A stretch of DNA of 64,000 bases from Candidatus Pristimantibacillus lignocellulolyticus (GCA_023639215.1 CP097899.1:2419001-2483000), one strand, 5' to 3'; counted from the first letter of the stretch, positions 53,723-63,351 are shown. A program made the numbers and translations. The notes: generated from the sequence alone by a model not told the origin.

Positions 53723-55126
53723 ATGGGAAATGTAACGGAGTTATTGATTACGCAATGGGTTGAGCAGCAACAAGCATATTATGAAAGTGGAGAAACTCGC
53801 AACGTTCAATTTCGAATTCAACAATTAAAGAAGTTGAAGCAAGCGATTATGAAACATGAGAACAATATACTAGAAGCATTGCATGTCGATTTGCGGAAAA
53901 GCAAAACAGAAGGATTTGCTTCGGAACTTGGGCTAGTGCTATATAGTATTTCTCACATGATCAAAAATCTTCATCGGTATGCAAAGCCTAAACGTGTTAA
54001 GACTCCGTTTCCCCTTATCGGAACTTCAAGTTATATTGTATCGGAGCCATATGGCTCGGTACTCATTATCGGTCCGTTCAACTATCCTGCTTCGCTTATA
54101 TTGGAGCCGTTAGTTGCGGCAATTGCTTCTGGGAATTGTGCGATTATTAAACCTTCAGAATATACGCCGAATGTATCAGCAGCACTTAGAAATCTTATAA
54201 CAGAAACATTTGATCCGCATTATGTGCGACTAGTAGAAGGTGCCCAACAAGAGACAAGTTGGCTTATTCATGCGCCTTTTGACTATATGTTCTTCACTGG
54301 AAGCACTAAAGTTGGGAAAATTGTAATGAAAGCAGCTGCTGAAAGATTAATACCCGTAACGTTAGAACTTGGTGGGAAAAGTCCAGTTATCGTTGATCAT
54401 ACTGCCAAAATTGAGATTGCAGCAAAAAGAGTCGTATGGGGGAAATTATTGAACAACGGTCAGACTTGCATTGCTCCAGATTACATACTTGTTCAGCAAT
54501 CGATCTATGAACCGTTTATGAAATCGGTTATTGAAGCCATTCATCAGTTTTATAGTGAAAATCCGATGGAAAGCGAAGATTATGGTCGTATTGTAAGTGA
54601 TCTTCATTTCTCTAGATTGAAGGCAATGTTAGAAGGTATAGATGAGCAATACATATATGGTGGGACGTATGATGAGCAACAACGCTATATTTCGCCAACA
54701 TTTCTTAATGGAGGTACTTGTAAGCAACCTGTCACGCTTAAAGCGATGCAAGAAGAAGTGTTTGGACCGATCTGTACCGTTATTCAATATGATAATTTAA
54801 GTGAAGCAATAGCCTATATAAAGCAATACGATAAGCCACTTGCTTTATACGTATTTACAGAAGATAGTGCTGTTGAACAAAGAATTGTTGATTCTGTATC
54901 ATTTGGTGGTGGTTGTATTAATGATACATTAAGTCATTATATCAATTATGAGCTACCATTTGGTGGTGTTGGACCATCTGGTATTGGTGCTTATCATGGT
55001 AAACATAGCTTCGAACAATTTTCCCATCGAAAAAGTATTTTGAAGCGAACAACTCTATTTGAACCGGGTATTTTGTTCCCTCCTTACAAGGAAAAATTGA
55101 AGCTTTTAAAGAAAGTATTAAAGTAG
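53723..55126 (+). CDS. Aldehyde dehydrogenase (class 3/YwdH-like)
   Basis: 467 residues. The catalytic Cys249 is in NNGQTCIAP and the general base Glu215 in VTLELGGKSP, with the NAD site FTGSTKVG. The C-terminal FGGVGPSGIGAYHGKHSFEQFSH is characteristic of the class 3/fatty aldehyde branch, and the basic C-terminal tail (FPPYKEKLKLLKKVLK) suggests membrane association. It oxidises medium- or long-chain aldehydes. The ATG at the chosen start follows AAGGGGTG; a GTG three codons earlier is possible. It follows the LTA-synthase-like gene by about 30 bp and is probably cotranscribed with it. Confidence 0.9.
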   Translation: MGNVTELLITQWVEQQQAYYESGETRNVQFRIQQLKKLKQAIMKHENNILEALHVDLRKSKTEGFASELGLVLYSISHMIKNLHRYAKPKRVKTPFPLIGTSSYIVSEPYGSVLIIGPFNYPASLILEPLVAAIASGNCAIIKPSEYTPNVSAALRNLITETFDPHYVRLVEGAQQETSWLIHAPFDYMFFTGSTKVGKIVMKAAAERLIPVTLELGGKSPVIVDHTAKIEIAAKRVVWGKLLNNGQTCIAPDYILVQQSIYEPFMKSVIEAIHQFYSENPMESEDYGRIVSDLHFSRLKAMLEGIDEQYIYGGTYDEQQRYISPTFLNGGTCKQPVTLKAMQEEVFGPICTVIQYDNLSEAIAYIKQYDKPLALYVFTEDSAVEQRIVDSVSFGGGCINDTLSHYINYELPFGGVGPSGIGAYHGKHSFEQFSHRKSILKRTTLFEPGILFPPYKEKLKLLKKVLK

Positions 55127-55145
55127 CCGGAAATTATGGAAACAA

Positions 55146-55173
55146 TGCAACCTTTTTCCTTGCTCGTACGTTA
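55146..55173 (+). promoter_or_regulatory. ECF-sigma-type promoter of binding lipoprotein 1
   Basis: TGCAAC at 55146-55151 and CGTTA at 55169-55173, spaced 17 bp, resemble the TGAAAC-N16/17-CGTA promoters of SigW/SigX-class ECF factors. The same pair lies 68 nt upstream of the start codon in all three paralogues. Confidence 0.65.
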
Positions 55174-55213
55174 AATGAATGTAATTATTACAACCGAGGA
55201 GTGTAACAAAGAG

Positions 55214-56689
55214 ATGAGAAAATGGCTTAAGGGTGGAATTGCACTATGTTTGACCGCTGCTATGTTAACAGGATGTAGCTTTGGATTTGGAAAAGATGGC
55301 TCTAATGACGGAAATGCAGCACGTACACTGAAAGTTATGTATTATGACGAAGGAAGTTTCTTCCAAGAGTATGGCATGCTGTATAGCGCACTCTATCCTA
55401 ATGTTGAAATTCAAGTGGTAGAAACTAGTCAGATTCAGAATACACTTTTGGAAGAAAATGAAAACGATTATGACAAAGCACTAGCTGCATTTATAGAAAA
55501 AGAGCAGCCGGATGTCTTGATGCTAGAGCCAACACAGTTAGAAAAACTGGGTGTAGAAGGTAAATTATATGATATTGAAAGCTATGTAACAGATAGCAAA
55601 TATAATGTAGATGGACTTGTCCCAGGTGTTATTGATGCTATGAAAGGTTATGGTGGCGGAAATTTGTATGCTATCCCGACGAATTTCTCTACTCAAGTGC
55701 TTTTCTATAACAAAGATCTATTCGATGAATATAACGTACCGTATCCAACAGATCAGATGACATGGACTGAAGTTATCAATCTAGCGAATATGTTCCCTAA
55801 AGATGGAGATCCACTTGAACGTGTATTCGGTCTAAAAATGGGTTGGAATAAAGAATTGAGTACCCTGGTAGATACACTTGCAAATACGGAAGGCTTGAAA
55901 GCTTATGATGAAAATACATTACAAATGACAGTCGACACACCAGCTTGGGCTAGTATTGTAGAGCAAGCGCAATCTGTATTGAAATCAGATGTATTATTCT
56001 TTGACGATATGATGTATGGCGGTGGCAGAGACGGAATAATGTATTTTGATCAAAGTATTGATTCCTATGGTCAAAATCCATTCTTCACAGGTAGACTAGC
56101 GATGAGCGTAGATAGTAACTATTTTGTAAGTCAAATTGAAGACGCAAAACAATACGCTAAAAATCCAGAAGATATTGTTGAGAACTGGGATATGGTTACT
56201 GCACCGGTAGGATCACAAAATCCAGATTCATCTTATTACACTAGCTATTATAATTTATTTGCAATTAATGCTGCGTCAACAAATGTCGAAGAAGCATGGA
56301 AATTCATCTCTTATATTACTGGAGATGAATATGCACGCGTAAAAACTAAAGTATCATATGGTAACTTACCGTTACGTACGAAATATATGCAATTAGATAA
56401 AGACCGTAATTATGCTGCATTCTATAAGTTAAAACCGATGAACCAATCGGTGGACTATAACAAAATTCCTGAAAGATACCTTTATGAGTACTACAATGTT
56501 TCTACTGAAACATTCAATAAAGTAACTGAAGGTAAAATTACCATTGCAGAAGCATTAGCAGAATTGCAATTGCGTGGTAATGAACTGTTAGCGACAGGTA
56601 AGATGACAAAAGAAGAGCAAGAGAAATATTGGGAAGAACAGAATCAAATGTACATGGAAGACTCTGGATCTGTACAAATGCTTCGTTAA
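55214..56689 (+). CDS. Extracellular solute-binding lipoprotein 1 of 3 (family 1)
   Basis: 491 residues from ATG after GAGGAG (MRKWLKGGIALCLTA). Lipobox LTGC is followed by an SFGFGKDGS tether. The mature domain is a two-lobe binding protein of the sugar-binding (family 1) type: TLKVMYYDEGSFFQ, KEQPDVLMLEPTQLEKL, GGGNLYAIPTNFSTQVLFYNK, NPFFTGRLAMSVDSNYF, YNLFAINAASTNVEEAWKF. It ends in a charged tail. No permease or ATPase gene lies nearby, so it may serve a distant transporter or act as a sensor or adhesin. It is the first of three adjacent paralogues, each with its own promoter and terminator. Confidence 0.9.
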   Translation: MRKWLKGGIALCLTAAMLTGCSFGFGKDGSNDGNAARTLKVMYYDEGSFFQEYGMLYSALYPNVEIQVVETSQIQNTLLEENENDYDKALAAFIEKEQPDVLMLEPTQLEKLGVEGKLYDIESYVTDSKYNVDGLVPGVIDAMKGYGGGNLYAIPTNFSTQVLFYNKDLFDEYNVPYPTDQMTWTEVINLANMFPKDGDPLERVFGLKMGWNKELSTLVDTLANTEGLKAYDENTLQMTVDTPAWASIVEQAQSVLKSDVLFFDDMMYGGGRDGIMYFDQSIDSYGQNPFFTGRLAMSVDSNYFVSQIEDAKQYAKNPEDIVENWDMVTAPVGSQNPDSSYYTSYYNLFAINAASTNVEEAWKFISYITGDEYARVKTKVSYGNLPLRTKYMQLDKDRNYAAFYKLKPMNQSVDYNKIPERYLYEYYNVSTETFNKVTEGKITIAEALAELQLRGNELLATGKMTKEEQEKYWEEQNQMYMEDSGSVQMLR

Positions 56690-56759
56690 GCATCCGACCA
56701 AGCAATAACTTCTAATGAAATAATGACGGAGTTTTTGACTAGAAAACAATAGATTAATT

Positions 56760-56800
56760 AAAAAGGCTAACAGATGATAATATCTGCTAGCCTTTTTTTT
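56760..56800 (+). terminator. Intrinsic terminator of binding lipoprotein 1
   Basis: AAAAAGGCTAACAGAT pairs with ATCTGCTAGCCTTTTT (one mismatch), followed by T-rich sequence. The same GGCTAGCAGAT-like arm recurs after the second and third genes. Confidence 0.88.
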
Positions 56801-56890
56801 GATTTCAGTGATATTTTGAGATGATCTTCTTACCATAGATTGTTAGTTATACTCGAAAAATGAAAATATTTAAGGAAATATTGGAAAATA

Positions 56891-56918
56891 TGAAACTATT
56901 TACATATGTATAACGTAA
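56891..56918 (+). promoter_or_regulatory. ECF-sigma-type promoter of binding lipoprotein 2
   Basis: TGAAAC at 56891-56896 and CGTAA at 56914-56918 with a 17-bp spacer. This copy matches the SigW/SigX-type consensus exactly, 68 nt from TG to the start codon. Confidence 0.7.
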
Positions 56919-56958
56919 TATATATGTAAATAAAAGAATAGAGGGGTGTAACTGGGAT

Positions 56959-58488
56959 ATGAGAAGTTGGTTTAGAGGTGGAATTATACTTTGTTTGACC
57001 TTAGTTATATTAACGGGATGTAGCTTCGGTTTTGGAAAAAATGATTCTAAAAATGCGAATGAAGCACGTACATTAAAGGTTGTGTATTATGACGAAAGTA
57101 GTTTCTTCCAAGAATATGGTATGCTTTATAGCGCACTTTATCCAAATGTTGAAATTGAAGTTGTAAACTCGAATGTGATACATAATACATTAATGGAAGA
57201 AAACGATAATGATTATGACAAGGCACTAGCCGCATTTATAGAAAAAGAGCAGCCTGATGTTCTGATGTTAGATCCATCTCAATTAGAAAAATTGGGCACT
57301 GAAGGAAAATTATATAATATTGAAAGCTTTATTGTAGATAGCAAATATGATGTAGATGGACTTATACCTGGTGTTATCGACACAATGAAAGAATATGGTG
57401 GTGGTAATATATACGCTATACCTACGAACTACTATACACAAGCACTATACTATAACAAAGATTTATTTGATGAGTATAACGTCCCGTATCCAACAGATCA
57501 AATGACATGGAAGGAAGTTATTGATCTTGCCAATATGTTCCCTGCGGATGGTGACCCACTAGAACGTATATTTGGTTTGAAAATGAGCTGGAGTAAAGAA
57601 TTAAGTCAACTTGTTAGTACGCTTGCTAATACAGAAGGATTGAAAGTTTTTGATGAAAATACATTGCAAATGACTATTGATACACCAGGTTGGGCAAGTA
57701 TTGTAGAACAAGCACAATCCGTATTAAAATCAGATGTATTATTCTATGAAGATATGCTGTGGGGGCGTGGCGGAGAAGAGGTCGTTTATTTTGATCAAAA
57801 CTTGGATCATTATAGCAGAAATCCGTTCTTCTCAGGTAGACTTGCGATGAGTGTAGATAGTAATCATCTTGTAAATGAAATTAAAGATGCAAAAAAATAT
57901 TCTCAAAGCCCTGAAGATATTATTGGTAATTGGGATATTGTTACCTTACCAGTAGGATCACAAAATCCTGATGTATCATACTCTACCGGTTACAATAATC
58001 TTTTTGCTATTAATGCAGCTTCAACAAATGTGGAACAAGCATGGAATTTCATATCCTATATTACAGGTGATGAATTTGCACGTGTGAAATCAAAATCTTC
58101 TTACGGTGGATTATCGTTACGTACTAAATATATTGAATTAGATTCAGAACGAAATTATGCTGCATTCTATAAGTTAAAACCGGCAATCCAAAATGTCGAT
58201 TATACAAAGATTCCTGAAAGATTCCAATATGAGTACTACACTACTTCTAACGAAATATTTGGTAAAGTGAACAATGGTGAGATTGCGATTGCAGAAGCAT
58301 TAGCAGAATTGCAATTACGTGGTAATGAATTGTTAGCGACAGAGAGGATGACCCCGGAAGAACAAGAGAAATACATCGAAGAACAACAGAAAATGTATAT
58401 GGAAAGCTCCAGTGGAGAAATAATGGTTCCTTTTGAAGTTGAAGAAGTAACTACTGAGGATGCAACCGAAGAGGCAGTTACTGAATAG
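56959..58488 (+). CDS. Extracellular solute-binding lipoprotein 2 of 3 (family 1)
   Basis: 509 residues, ATG after GAGGGGTG. Signal and lipobox read LTGCSFGFGKN. The mature protein is a close paralogue of its neighbours (VVYYDESSFFQEYGMLYSALYP, YAIPTNYYTQALYYNK). It differs in the substrate-facing segment near 265-300 (EDMLWGRGGEEVVYFDQNLDHYSRN) and in an added acidic C-terminal tail (EVEEVTTEDATEEAVTE). The family binds oligosaccharides or similar ligands; the ligand is unknown. Confidence 0.9.
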   Translation: MRSWFRGGIILCLTLVILTGCSFGFGKNDSKNANEARTLKVVYYDESSFFQEYGMLYSALYPNVEIEVVNSNVIHNTLMEENDNDYDKALAAFIEKEQPDVLMLDPSQLEKLGTEGKLYNIESFIVDSKYDVDGLIPGVIDTMKEYGGGNIYAIPTNYYTQALYYNKDLFDEYNVPYPTDQMTWKEVIDLANMFPADGDPLERIFGLKMSWSKELSQLVSTLANTEGLKVFDENTLQMTIDTPGWASIVEQAQSVLKSDVLFYEDMLWGRGGEEVVYFDQNLDHYSRNPFFSGRLAMSVDSNHLVNEIKDAKKYSQSPEDIIGNWDIVTLPVGSQNPDVSYSTGYNNLFAINAASTNVEQAWNFISYITGDEFARVKSKSSYGGLSLRTKYIELDSERNYAAFYKLKPAIQNVDYTKIPERFQYEYYTTSNEIFGKVNNGEIAIAEALAELQLRGNELLATERMTPEEQEKYIEEQQKMYMESSSGEIMVPFEVEEVTTEDATEEAVTE

Positions 58489-58505
58489 TAAGCCATAACT
58501 TAACG

Positions 58506-58542
58506 AAGAAGGCTAGTAGATGATATTATCTGCTAGCTTTTT
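58506..58542 (+). terminator. Intrinsic terminator of binding lipoprotein 2
   Basis: AAGGCTAGTAGAT pairs with ATCTGCTAGCTTT (one mismatch and one G-T pair), with a short T tract. Confidence 0.8.
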
Positions 58543-58619
58543 AATGGTTTGTATGGTAAAAGACTAATAAACCCAAAAAAGCTAAGATATTTTTAGTTGT
58601 TCTAAAAATATGGTAAAAA

Positions 58620-58647
58620 TGCAACCTTTTACCTTTGTGAAACGTTA
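58620..58647 (+). promoter_or_regulatory. ECF-sigma-type promoter of binding lipoprotein 3
   Basis: TGCAAC at 58620-58625 and CGTTA at 58643-58647, 17-bp spacer, 68 nt from TG to the start codon. The surrounding ATGCAACCTTTTNCCTT context is shared with the first gene's promoter. Confidence 0.65.
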
Positions 58648-58687
58648 TGATAGTGTAAGTATTCCAATTAAGGGGTGTAACCAAGAG

Positions 58688-60262
58688 ATGAGAAAATCGC
58701 TTAGAGGTGGAATTGCTCTATGTTTGACTTTAGCTATGTTAACGGGATGTAGCTTTGGCTTTGGAAAAAATGGATCTGAAGATGAAAATCAAGAACGGAC
58801 ATTAAAGGTCATGTATTACGACGAGAACAGTTTCTTCCAAGATTATGGCATGCTTTATAGCGCACTTTATCCTAATATTGAAATTGAAGTTGTAAACACA
58901 AATAATATCTATAATACAATTATGGAAGAAAACGATAATGATTATGAAAAAGCACTAGCTGCATTTATAGAAAAAGAGCAGCCGGATATCCTTATGATTG
59001 ATCCAACTCAATTAGAAAAAATGGGTACTGAAGGGAAATTATATGATATCGAAAGCTTTGTAACAGATGGCAAGTATGATGTAGATGGACTTATTCCTGG
59101 TGTGATTGAAACGATGAAAGGCTATGGCGGTGGTAATTTGTATGCCATCCCAACAAACTTCTCGACACAAGCACTTTTCTATAACAAAGATTTATTTGAT
59201 GAATACAACGTACCGTATCCAACAGATCAAATGACTTGGACGGAAGTTATTAATCTTGCGAGTATGTTCCCTACAGATGGAGACCCGCTAGATCGTGTCT
59301 TCGGTCTGAAGATGGGCTGGGGTAAAGATTTGAATGAAATGATTAATTTGCTTGCTAATACAGAAGGTTTGAAAGTATTTGATGAAAATACATTACAAAT
59401 GACAATTGATACACCAGCTTGGGCTGCTATTGTTGAGCAGGCACAAACGTTGTTAAAATCAGATATTTTATTCTATGATGAAATGCTTTGGGGTGGCGGC
59501 GAAGACGGAACCGTATACTTCAAACAAGATGAATCAAATTATGGCATGGATCCATTATTAACTGGTAGACTCGCGATGAGAGTGGATGGTAACTATTTTG
59601 TAAATAACATTGAAGACATGAAAAATTACGCTAAAAATCCTGAGGATTTTACTGACAATTGGGATCTTGTTACTGCTCCAGTAGGATCACAAAATCCTGA
59701 TGTTTCATATTTCATGAGCTATTATAATTTGTTTGCTATTAATGCAGCTTCAACAAACGTTGAAGAGGCGTGGAATTTTATCGCATATATTACTGGTGAC
59801 GAGTATGCACGTGTAAAATCTAAAGTTTCATATGGTAACCTACCACTTAGAACTAAATACTTGAATCTTGATACAGAACGCAACTATGCTGCATTCTATA
59901 AGCTAAAACCAATGAATCAAAATATAGACTATACAAAGATTCCTGAGAGATATCAATATGAGTACTATAGTATTGCTTATGAAACGTTTAATAAATTGAA
60001 TACTGGTGATATTACTGTTGCAGAAGCGCTAGCAGAATTACAATTACGTGGTAATGAATTACTAGCGACTGATAAGATGACGCCAGAAGAACAAGAAAAG
60101 TATTGGAATGAGAAGAATCAAGGATATATGGAAGGAAACGTAACAAGTGAAGAGCTAATTCTTAAAGCAGCAGCTGGCGAATCGGTTACAGTTGAAGAAG
60201 TTCCCACCCCTACTGAAGAAGCAGCTTCTGATGATGTAGCGACTGAGGAAGTCGTAGAATAG
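58688..60262 (+). CDS. Extracellular solute-binding lipoprotein 3 of 3 (family 1)
   Basis: 524 residues from the ATG after AAGGGGTG; a longer in-frame reading would start inside the promoter and is rejected. Lipobox LTGCSFGFGKN. The binding domain is collinear with the other two copies (TLKVMYYDENSFFQDYGMLY, YAIPTNFSTQALFYNK, NAASTNVEEAWNFI). It has the longest C-terminal acidic tail (SEELILKAAAGES, then EEVPTPTEEAASDDVATEE). The tail may be a spacer or an interaction segment. Variation is concentrated in the middle ligand region (DEMLWGGGEDGTVYFKQDESN). Confidence 0.9.
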   Translation: MRKSLRGGIALCLTLAMLTGCSFGFGKNGSEDENQERTLKVMYYDENSFFQDYGMLYSALYPNIEIEVVNTNNIYNTIMEENDNDYEKALAAFIEKEQPDILMIDPTQLEKMGTEGKLYDIESFVTDGKYDVDGLIPGVIETMKGYGGGNLYAIPTNFSTQALFYNKDLFDEYNVPYPTDQMTWTEVINLASMFPTDGDPLDRVFGLKMGWGKDLNEMINLLANTEGLKVFDENTLQMTIDTPAWAAIVEQAQTLLKSDILFYDEMLWGGGEDGTVYFKQDESNYGMDPLLTGRLAMRVDGNYFVNNIEDMKNYAKNPEDFTDNWDLVTAPVGSQNPDVSYFMSYYNLFAINAASTNVEEAWNFIAYITGDEYARVKSKVSYGNLPLRTKYLNLDTERNYAAFYKLKPMNQNIDYTKIPERYQYEYYSIAYETFNKLNTGDITVAEALAELQLRGNELLATDKMTPEEQEKYWNEKNQGYMEGNVTSEELILKAAAGESVTVEEVPTPTEEAASDDVATEEVVE

Positions 60263-60280
60263 TTAACAGTAGGGAAGGAG

Positions 60281-60316
60281 AAAAAGCTAGCAGATTATGG
60301 ATCTGCTAGCTTTTTT
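60281..60316 (+). terminator. Intrinsic terminator of binding lipoprotein 3
   Basis: AAAAAGCTAGCAGAT and ATCTGCTAGCTTTTT form a perfect 15-bp stem with T6. Confidence 0.9.
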
Positions 60317-60376
60317 CATAATTAGTCGGTTATATAATATTAGTACGATAATAATAATCATAGAGCAGGTGTGTTT

Positions 60377-60850
60377 GTGTTAAGGAAAATCGTTAATATT
60401 TTGCCGCAAAGTTTTCTTGTTTACTTGTATACACACATTCCATTTGCAAAGCTGAAAAATTGGCTTGTGTACAGAGCTCAACACAAATTTCTTGTTGCTG
60501 TGCTCGGTGTAATCACGAATGAAAGAGGACAAGTGCTACTATTAAATCATGTATATCGGACTAAGCCATGGGGAATTCCAGGAGGCTGGATGGAATTAGA
60601 AAGTCCAGAATTAGGTTTGGCGAGAGAAATATATGAAGAGACAAAACTTAAGGTGAACATTACGGGCTTAGCAAAAGCTATCTATGGTAAAATTCCAAAT
60701 AGAATAGAACTTGTGTATAAAGGGACGATCAGTGAAGGAGAATTTGAGCCTAGTGCTGAAATATCTAATATGATGTATTGTAATGTTGGAGAATGGCCTG
60801 AGGGCTTACCAGATCATCAAAAAATATTAATCAAAGAAGTACTGACTTAA
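60377..60850 (+). CDS. Nudix hydrolase with short hydrophobic N-terminus
   Basis: 157 residues from GTG, 5 nt after AGGTG; a GTG two codons earlier is also possible. The Nudix box Gx5Ex7REUxEE is present as GGWMELESPELGLAREIYEE, with Lys in place of the usual final Gly. Residues 1-35 (ILPQSFLVYLYTHIPFAKLKNWLVYRA) are an amphipathic or membrane-associated extension. It should hydrolyse a nucleoside diphosphate derivative with Mg2+; the substrate is unknown. The gene stands alone after the third lipoprotein's terminator. Confidence 0.87.
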   Translation: MLRKIVNILPQSFLVYLYTHIPFAKLKNWLVYRAQHKFLVAVLGVITNERGQVLLLNHVYRTKPWGIPGGWMELESPELGLAREIYEETKLKVNITGLAKAIYGKIPNRIELVYKGTISEGEFEPSAEISNMMYCNVGEWPEGLPDHQKILIKEVLT

Positions 60851-60982
60851 TGGTAAGAGGCGAACTAAAGGAATACATTAAGAAGTAAGTGATCATAATT
60901 CCATTACATGGTATGATATTTAATAGTCATTGCTTAATAAGAAAGCTAGTAACCAATCATGATCAGCTACTAGCACGAAGGT

Positions 60983-61951
60983 TTATTTTGTTTGAAGGTA
61001 ATCCATAAAAATTTGTAATCTTACCCCAATGGAAGCTGGAGCTTGATCATGACCATAGTAGCGATATACAGCGATATCTTTTTTACACTGCAAATGATTA
61101 TATGCTGCGAAAACAGTGGATGGAGGAGTAATATCATCTATTAGTCCAATAGTTATCCATGTGTAACAATTAATTCTAGGGGCAAGGTTCATCATGTCAA
61201 AGTAACTAAGTGTCTTCTTAGCATTCTCTTCTATTTCTGGTCTATCACTATATCGACGGAAATATTCATTGAGTTCATAGTAAGGACCAGTAGGTGCAAC
61301 ATCAATTGCGCGTTCAAAATTCGAAAGATAAGGATAATCAGCTACCGCTACAAGTGGTACAGTTGAAAGTGCAGCTGCTGCTAATGTAATTGCACCACCT
61401 TGACTACCACCTGTCACGGCGATACGCGAAGCATCTACTTCAGGCATGGAAGCAAGAATATCAATGGAACGCACAGCATCCATATATACAGCTCGATAAT
61501 AATACTCGTTTTTATTTTGAATACCTTTTGTCATCCAACCAGAAATATGACCATTACTGGAAATGACATTATCAATAGAACCTGCATATTGACCTCGACA
61601 GAACATACGCATAACTGCATAGCCTTTCAATGCAAGATTAACGACATCATGTTTATCACGATCATTCACCCAGTTATACCCGTGAAATTCTACTATTCCG
61701 GGTAGCTTCGTATCAGTGATAGGCATAGCAAGTACCGCTTCAATTTGAGCATTATTAAATCCTTTGAAGAACACTTGATAGACTTTCATATTTTTTACCG
61801 GATATGAAATCTCATGTCGCTCATATGTAAGAGGCACTGTATGAAGTTCTTGAAGCGTTTCTTCCCAAAAACTATTAAAGTCTTCAGCTGAAGTTGCGGC
61901 TGGTTTATACTGCTGTAGCTGTTCTAAAGGCATATCATATGGTTGTGGCAT
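60983..61951 (-). CDS. Acetyl xylan esterase/cephalosporin-C deacetylase family (CE7)
   Basis: 322 residues. The alpha/beta-hydrolase nucleophile Ser183 lies in VTGGSQGGAI, the CE7 RGQ signature in FCRGQYAGS, the acid Asp in IGLIDDITPPSTVFAAYN, and His in YYGHDQAP. There is no signal peptide, as usual for this cytoplasmic family that deacetylates imported xylo-oligosaccharides or cephalosporin C. The start is ATG after GAGGGGATG. It fits the polysaccharide-degrading content of the window, but no transporter is adjacent. Confidence 0.92.
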   Translation of the reverse strand: MPQPYDMPLEQLQQYKPAATSAEDFNSFWEETLQELHTVPLTYERHEISYPVKNMKVYQVFFKGFNNAQIEAVLAMPITDTKLPGIVEFHGYNWVNDRDKHDVVNLALKGYAVMRMFCRGQYAGSIDNVISSNGHISGWMTKGIQNKNEYYYRAVYMDAVRSIDILASMPEVDASRIAVTGGSQGGAITLAAAALSTVPLVAVADYPYLSNFERAIDVAPTGPYYELNEYFRRYSDRPEIEENAKKTLSYFDMMNLAPRINCYTWITIGLIDDITPPSTVFAAYNHLQCKKDIAVYRYYGHDQAPASIGVRLQIFMDYLQTK

Positions 61952-62235
61952 TATTCAAAAACATCCCCTCTTGAACTTAATTGTTTTAATAGTAAAATTG
62001 TGACATATCTAATCTATCATTTCAATATATAAGATAGAAAATAAAAATAATGTATTAATTTCCTGTTGTTTCAAAATGTGAAATGAAGTAAAATTCTATT
62101 GAGTTGTAAATATTTGGTTTGTTTTTGGGAGTCAATTAGACTTAAGTCTAGTATCTGCTATTACTTAAGAAGGTTACAGCATTTCCCACATCGAGTTAGA
62201 CTATTAATATGAGTTTATATGTTAGGGAGGTAACT

Positions 62236-62820
62236 ATGGCGAAAGAAAGAGAATTATATATTGTTCTTACGAATACTGGCACTGTTCTAGCCAATGTTAT
62301 TTCATATTGTACAAAAGAGCATCTTAGTCACGTATCCATTGCGTTTGATAGTGATCTAAGAGAAGTATATAGTTTTGGACGAAAGTACCAACGGAATCCT
62401 TTCATTGGTGGATTTATTCGTGAAGACATTACAGGTCCAGTATTTTTACGTTCACAATGTGCGATATATCGAATTAAGGTTTCACAGCAATCGTACGATA
62501 CAATTCGCACTCAGATAGATCACTTTATTCATTACTCTCATCATTATCATTATAATTTCCTTGGAATGATAGCCGTATATTTTAATATTCCATGGGATCG
62601 TCGAAATCATTATTTTTGTTCGCAATTTGTTTCTACAATACTACTTAACGCTGAACTTGAACTATTCAATAAAGAAACGACTCTCGTTACTCCGGGTGAC
62701 TTTCTCGATGCACAATTAGAACTTATCTATCGTGGCAGATTAAGAAGTTATCTAGGTGGTCTAAAGCATGATATTGGTGATAGTTTTCAACCAGCATATA
62801 AGCTAGTTCAAAAGTTATGA
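62236..62820 (+). CDS. YiiX/YebB-like permuted NlpC/P60 papain-fold protein
   Basis: 194 residues from ATG after GGGAGG (MAKERELYIVLT); an upstream in-frame start adds nine residues. The permuted catalytic order is His first and Cys later: His32 in LSHVSIAFD and Cys128 in YFCSQFVSTILL. There is no signal peptide. Related proteins cleave amide or thioester bonds; function here is unknown. The last coding bases form the left arm of its terminator. Confidence 0.8.
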   Translation: MAKERELYIVLTNTGTVLANVISYCTKEHLSHVSIAFDSDLREVYSFGRKYQRNPFIGGFIREDITGPVFLRSQCAIYRIKVSQQSYDTIRTQIDHFIHYSHHYHYNFLGMIAVYFNIPWDRRNHYFCSQFVSTILLNAELELFNKETTLVTPGDFLDAQLELIYRGRLRSYLGGLKHDIGDSFQPAYKLVQKL

Positions 62821-62845
62821 GAATAACGCTGAACTAGCTTTTTTA
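62800..62845 (+). terminator. Terminator overlapping the YiiX-like stop region
   Basis: AAGCTAGTTCA inside the coding end pairs with TGAACTAGCTT after the stop, with an inner TTAT/ATAA stem and T6. Confidence 0.85.
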
Positions 62846-63021
62846 TATACATTTCTGACAATATACGCTAACATCATTGTAAGTATGTTTGTAGAATATG
62901 ATGCTTAATTGTACAAACTATAAAATATTGTTCATGAAGAAATGCTTGATGCTTCCGATGCTACTTTTCATTACAACGTAGTATTTCAGGAAGCATATGA
63001 AAAGTTTTAGGAGGCAATAAG

Positions 63022-63351
63022 ATGAAAAGTCAATGGATGTTGTTGTTAGCATTTGTATTTGCACTAGTGATTGCAGTATTTGCCGTCATAAATGTGGAGC
63101 CTGTAGAAGTTAATTTCTTTTTTGGTCATACTTCGACCCCACTTATTCTCGTTATTCTATTCTCTACATTATTTGGTGGACTGACTGTAGGGGCATTAGG
63201 ACTTGTGCGTGTATATGTTCTACAACGTAAAGTAAAACAGTACGAGAAACAATTAGCGGGTTTTAATGTTGATGGTCATACAGACTATGAAGAAGTTATC
63301 GTAGAAGATAAGAAAGAAGCGGCAACAGAACAAGAAGATTTGAGTAAGTAG
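63022..63351 (+). CDS. LapA-domain (DUF1049) membrane protein
   Basis: 109 residues, ATG after AGGAGG. Two transmembrane helices (WMLLLAFVFALVIAVFAVINV and LILVILFSTLFGGLTVGALGLVRV) flank the short motif VEPVEVNFFFGHTSTP, which is the LapA/DUF1049 signature. A coiled-coil-like cytoplasmic end (LQRKVKQYEKQLAG) and an acidic tail follow. In Gram-negatives LapA helps in envelope assembly; in Firmicutes the role is not established. Confidence 0.9.
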   Translation: MKSQWMLLLAFVFALVIAVFAVINVEPVEVNFFFGHTSTPLILVILFSTLFGGLTVGALGLVRVYVLQRKVKQYEKQLAGFNVDGHTDYEEVIVEDKKEAATEQEDLSK

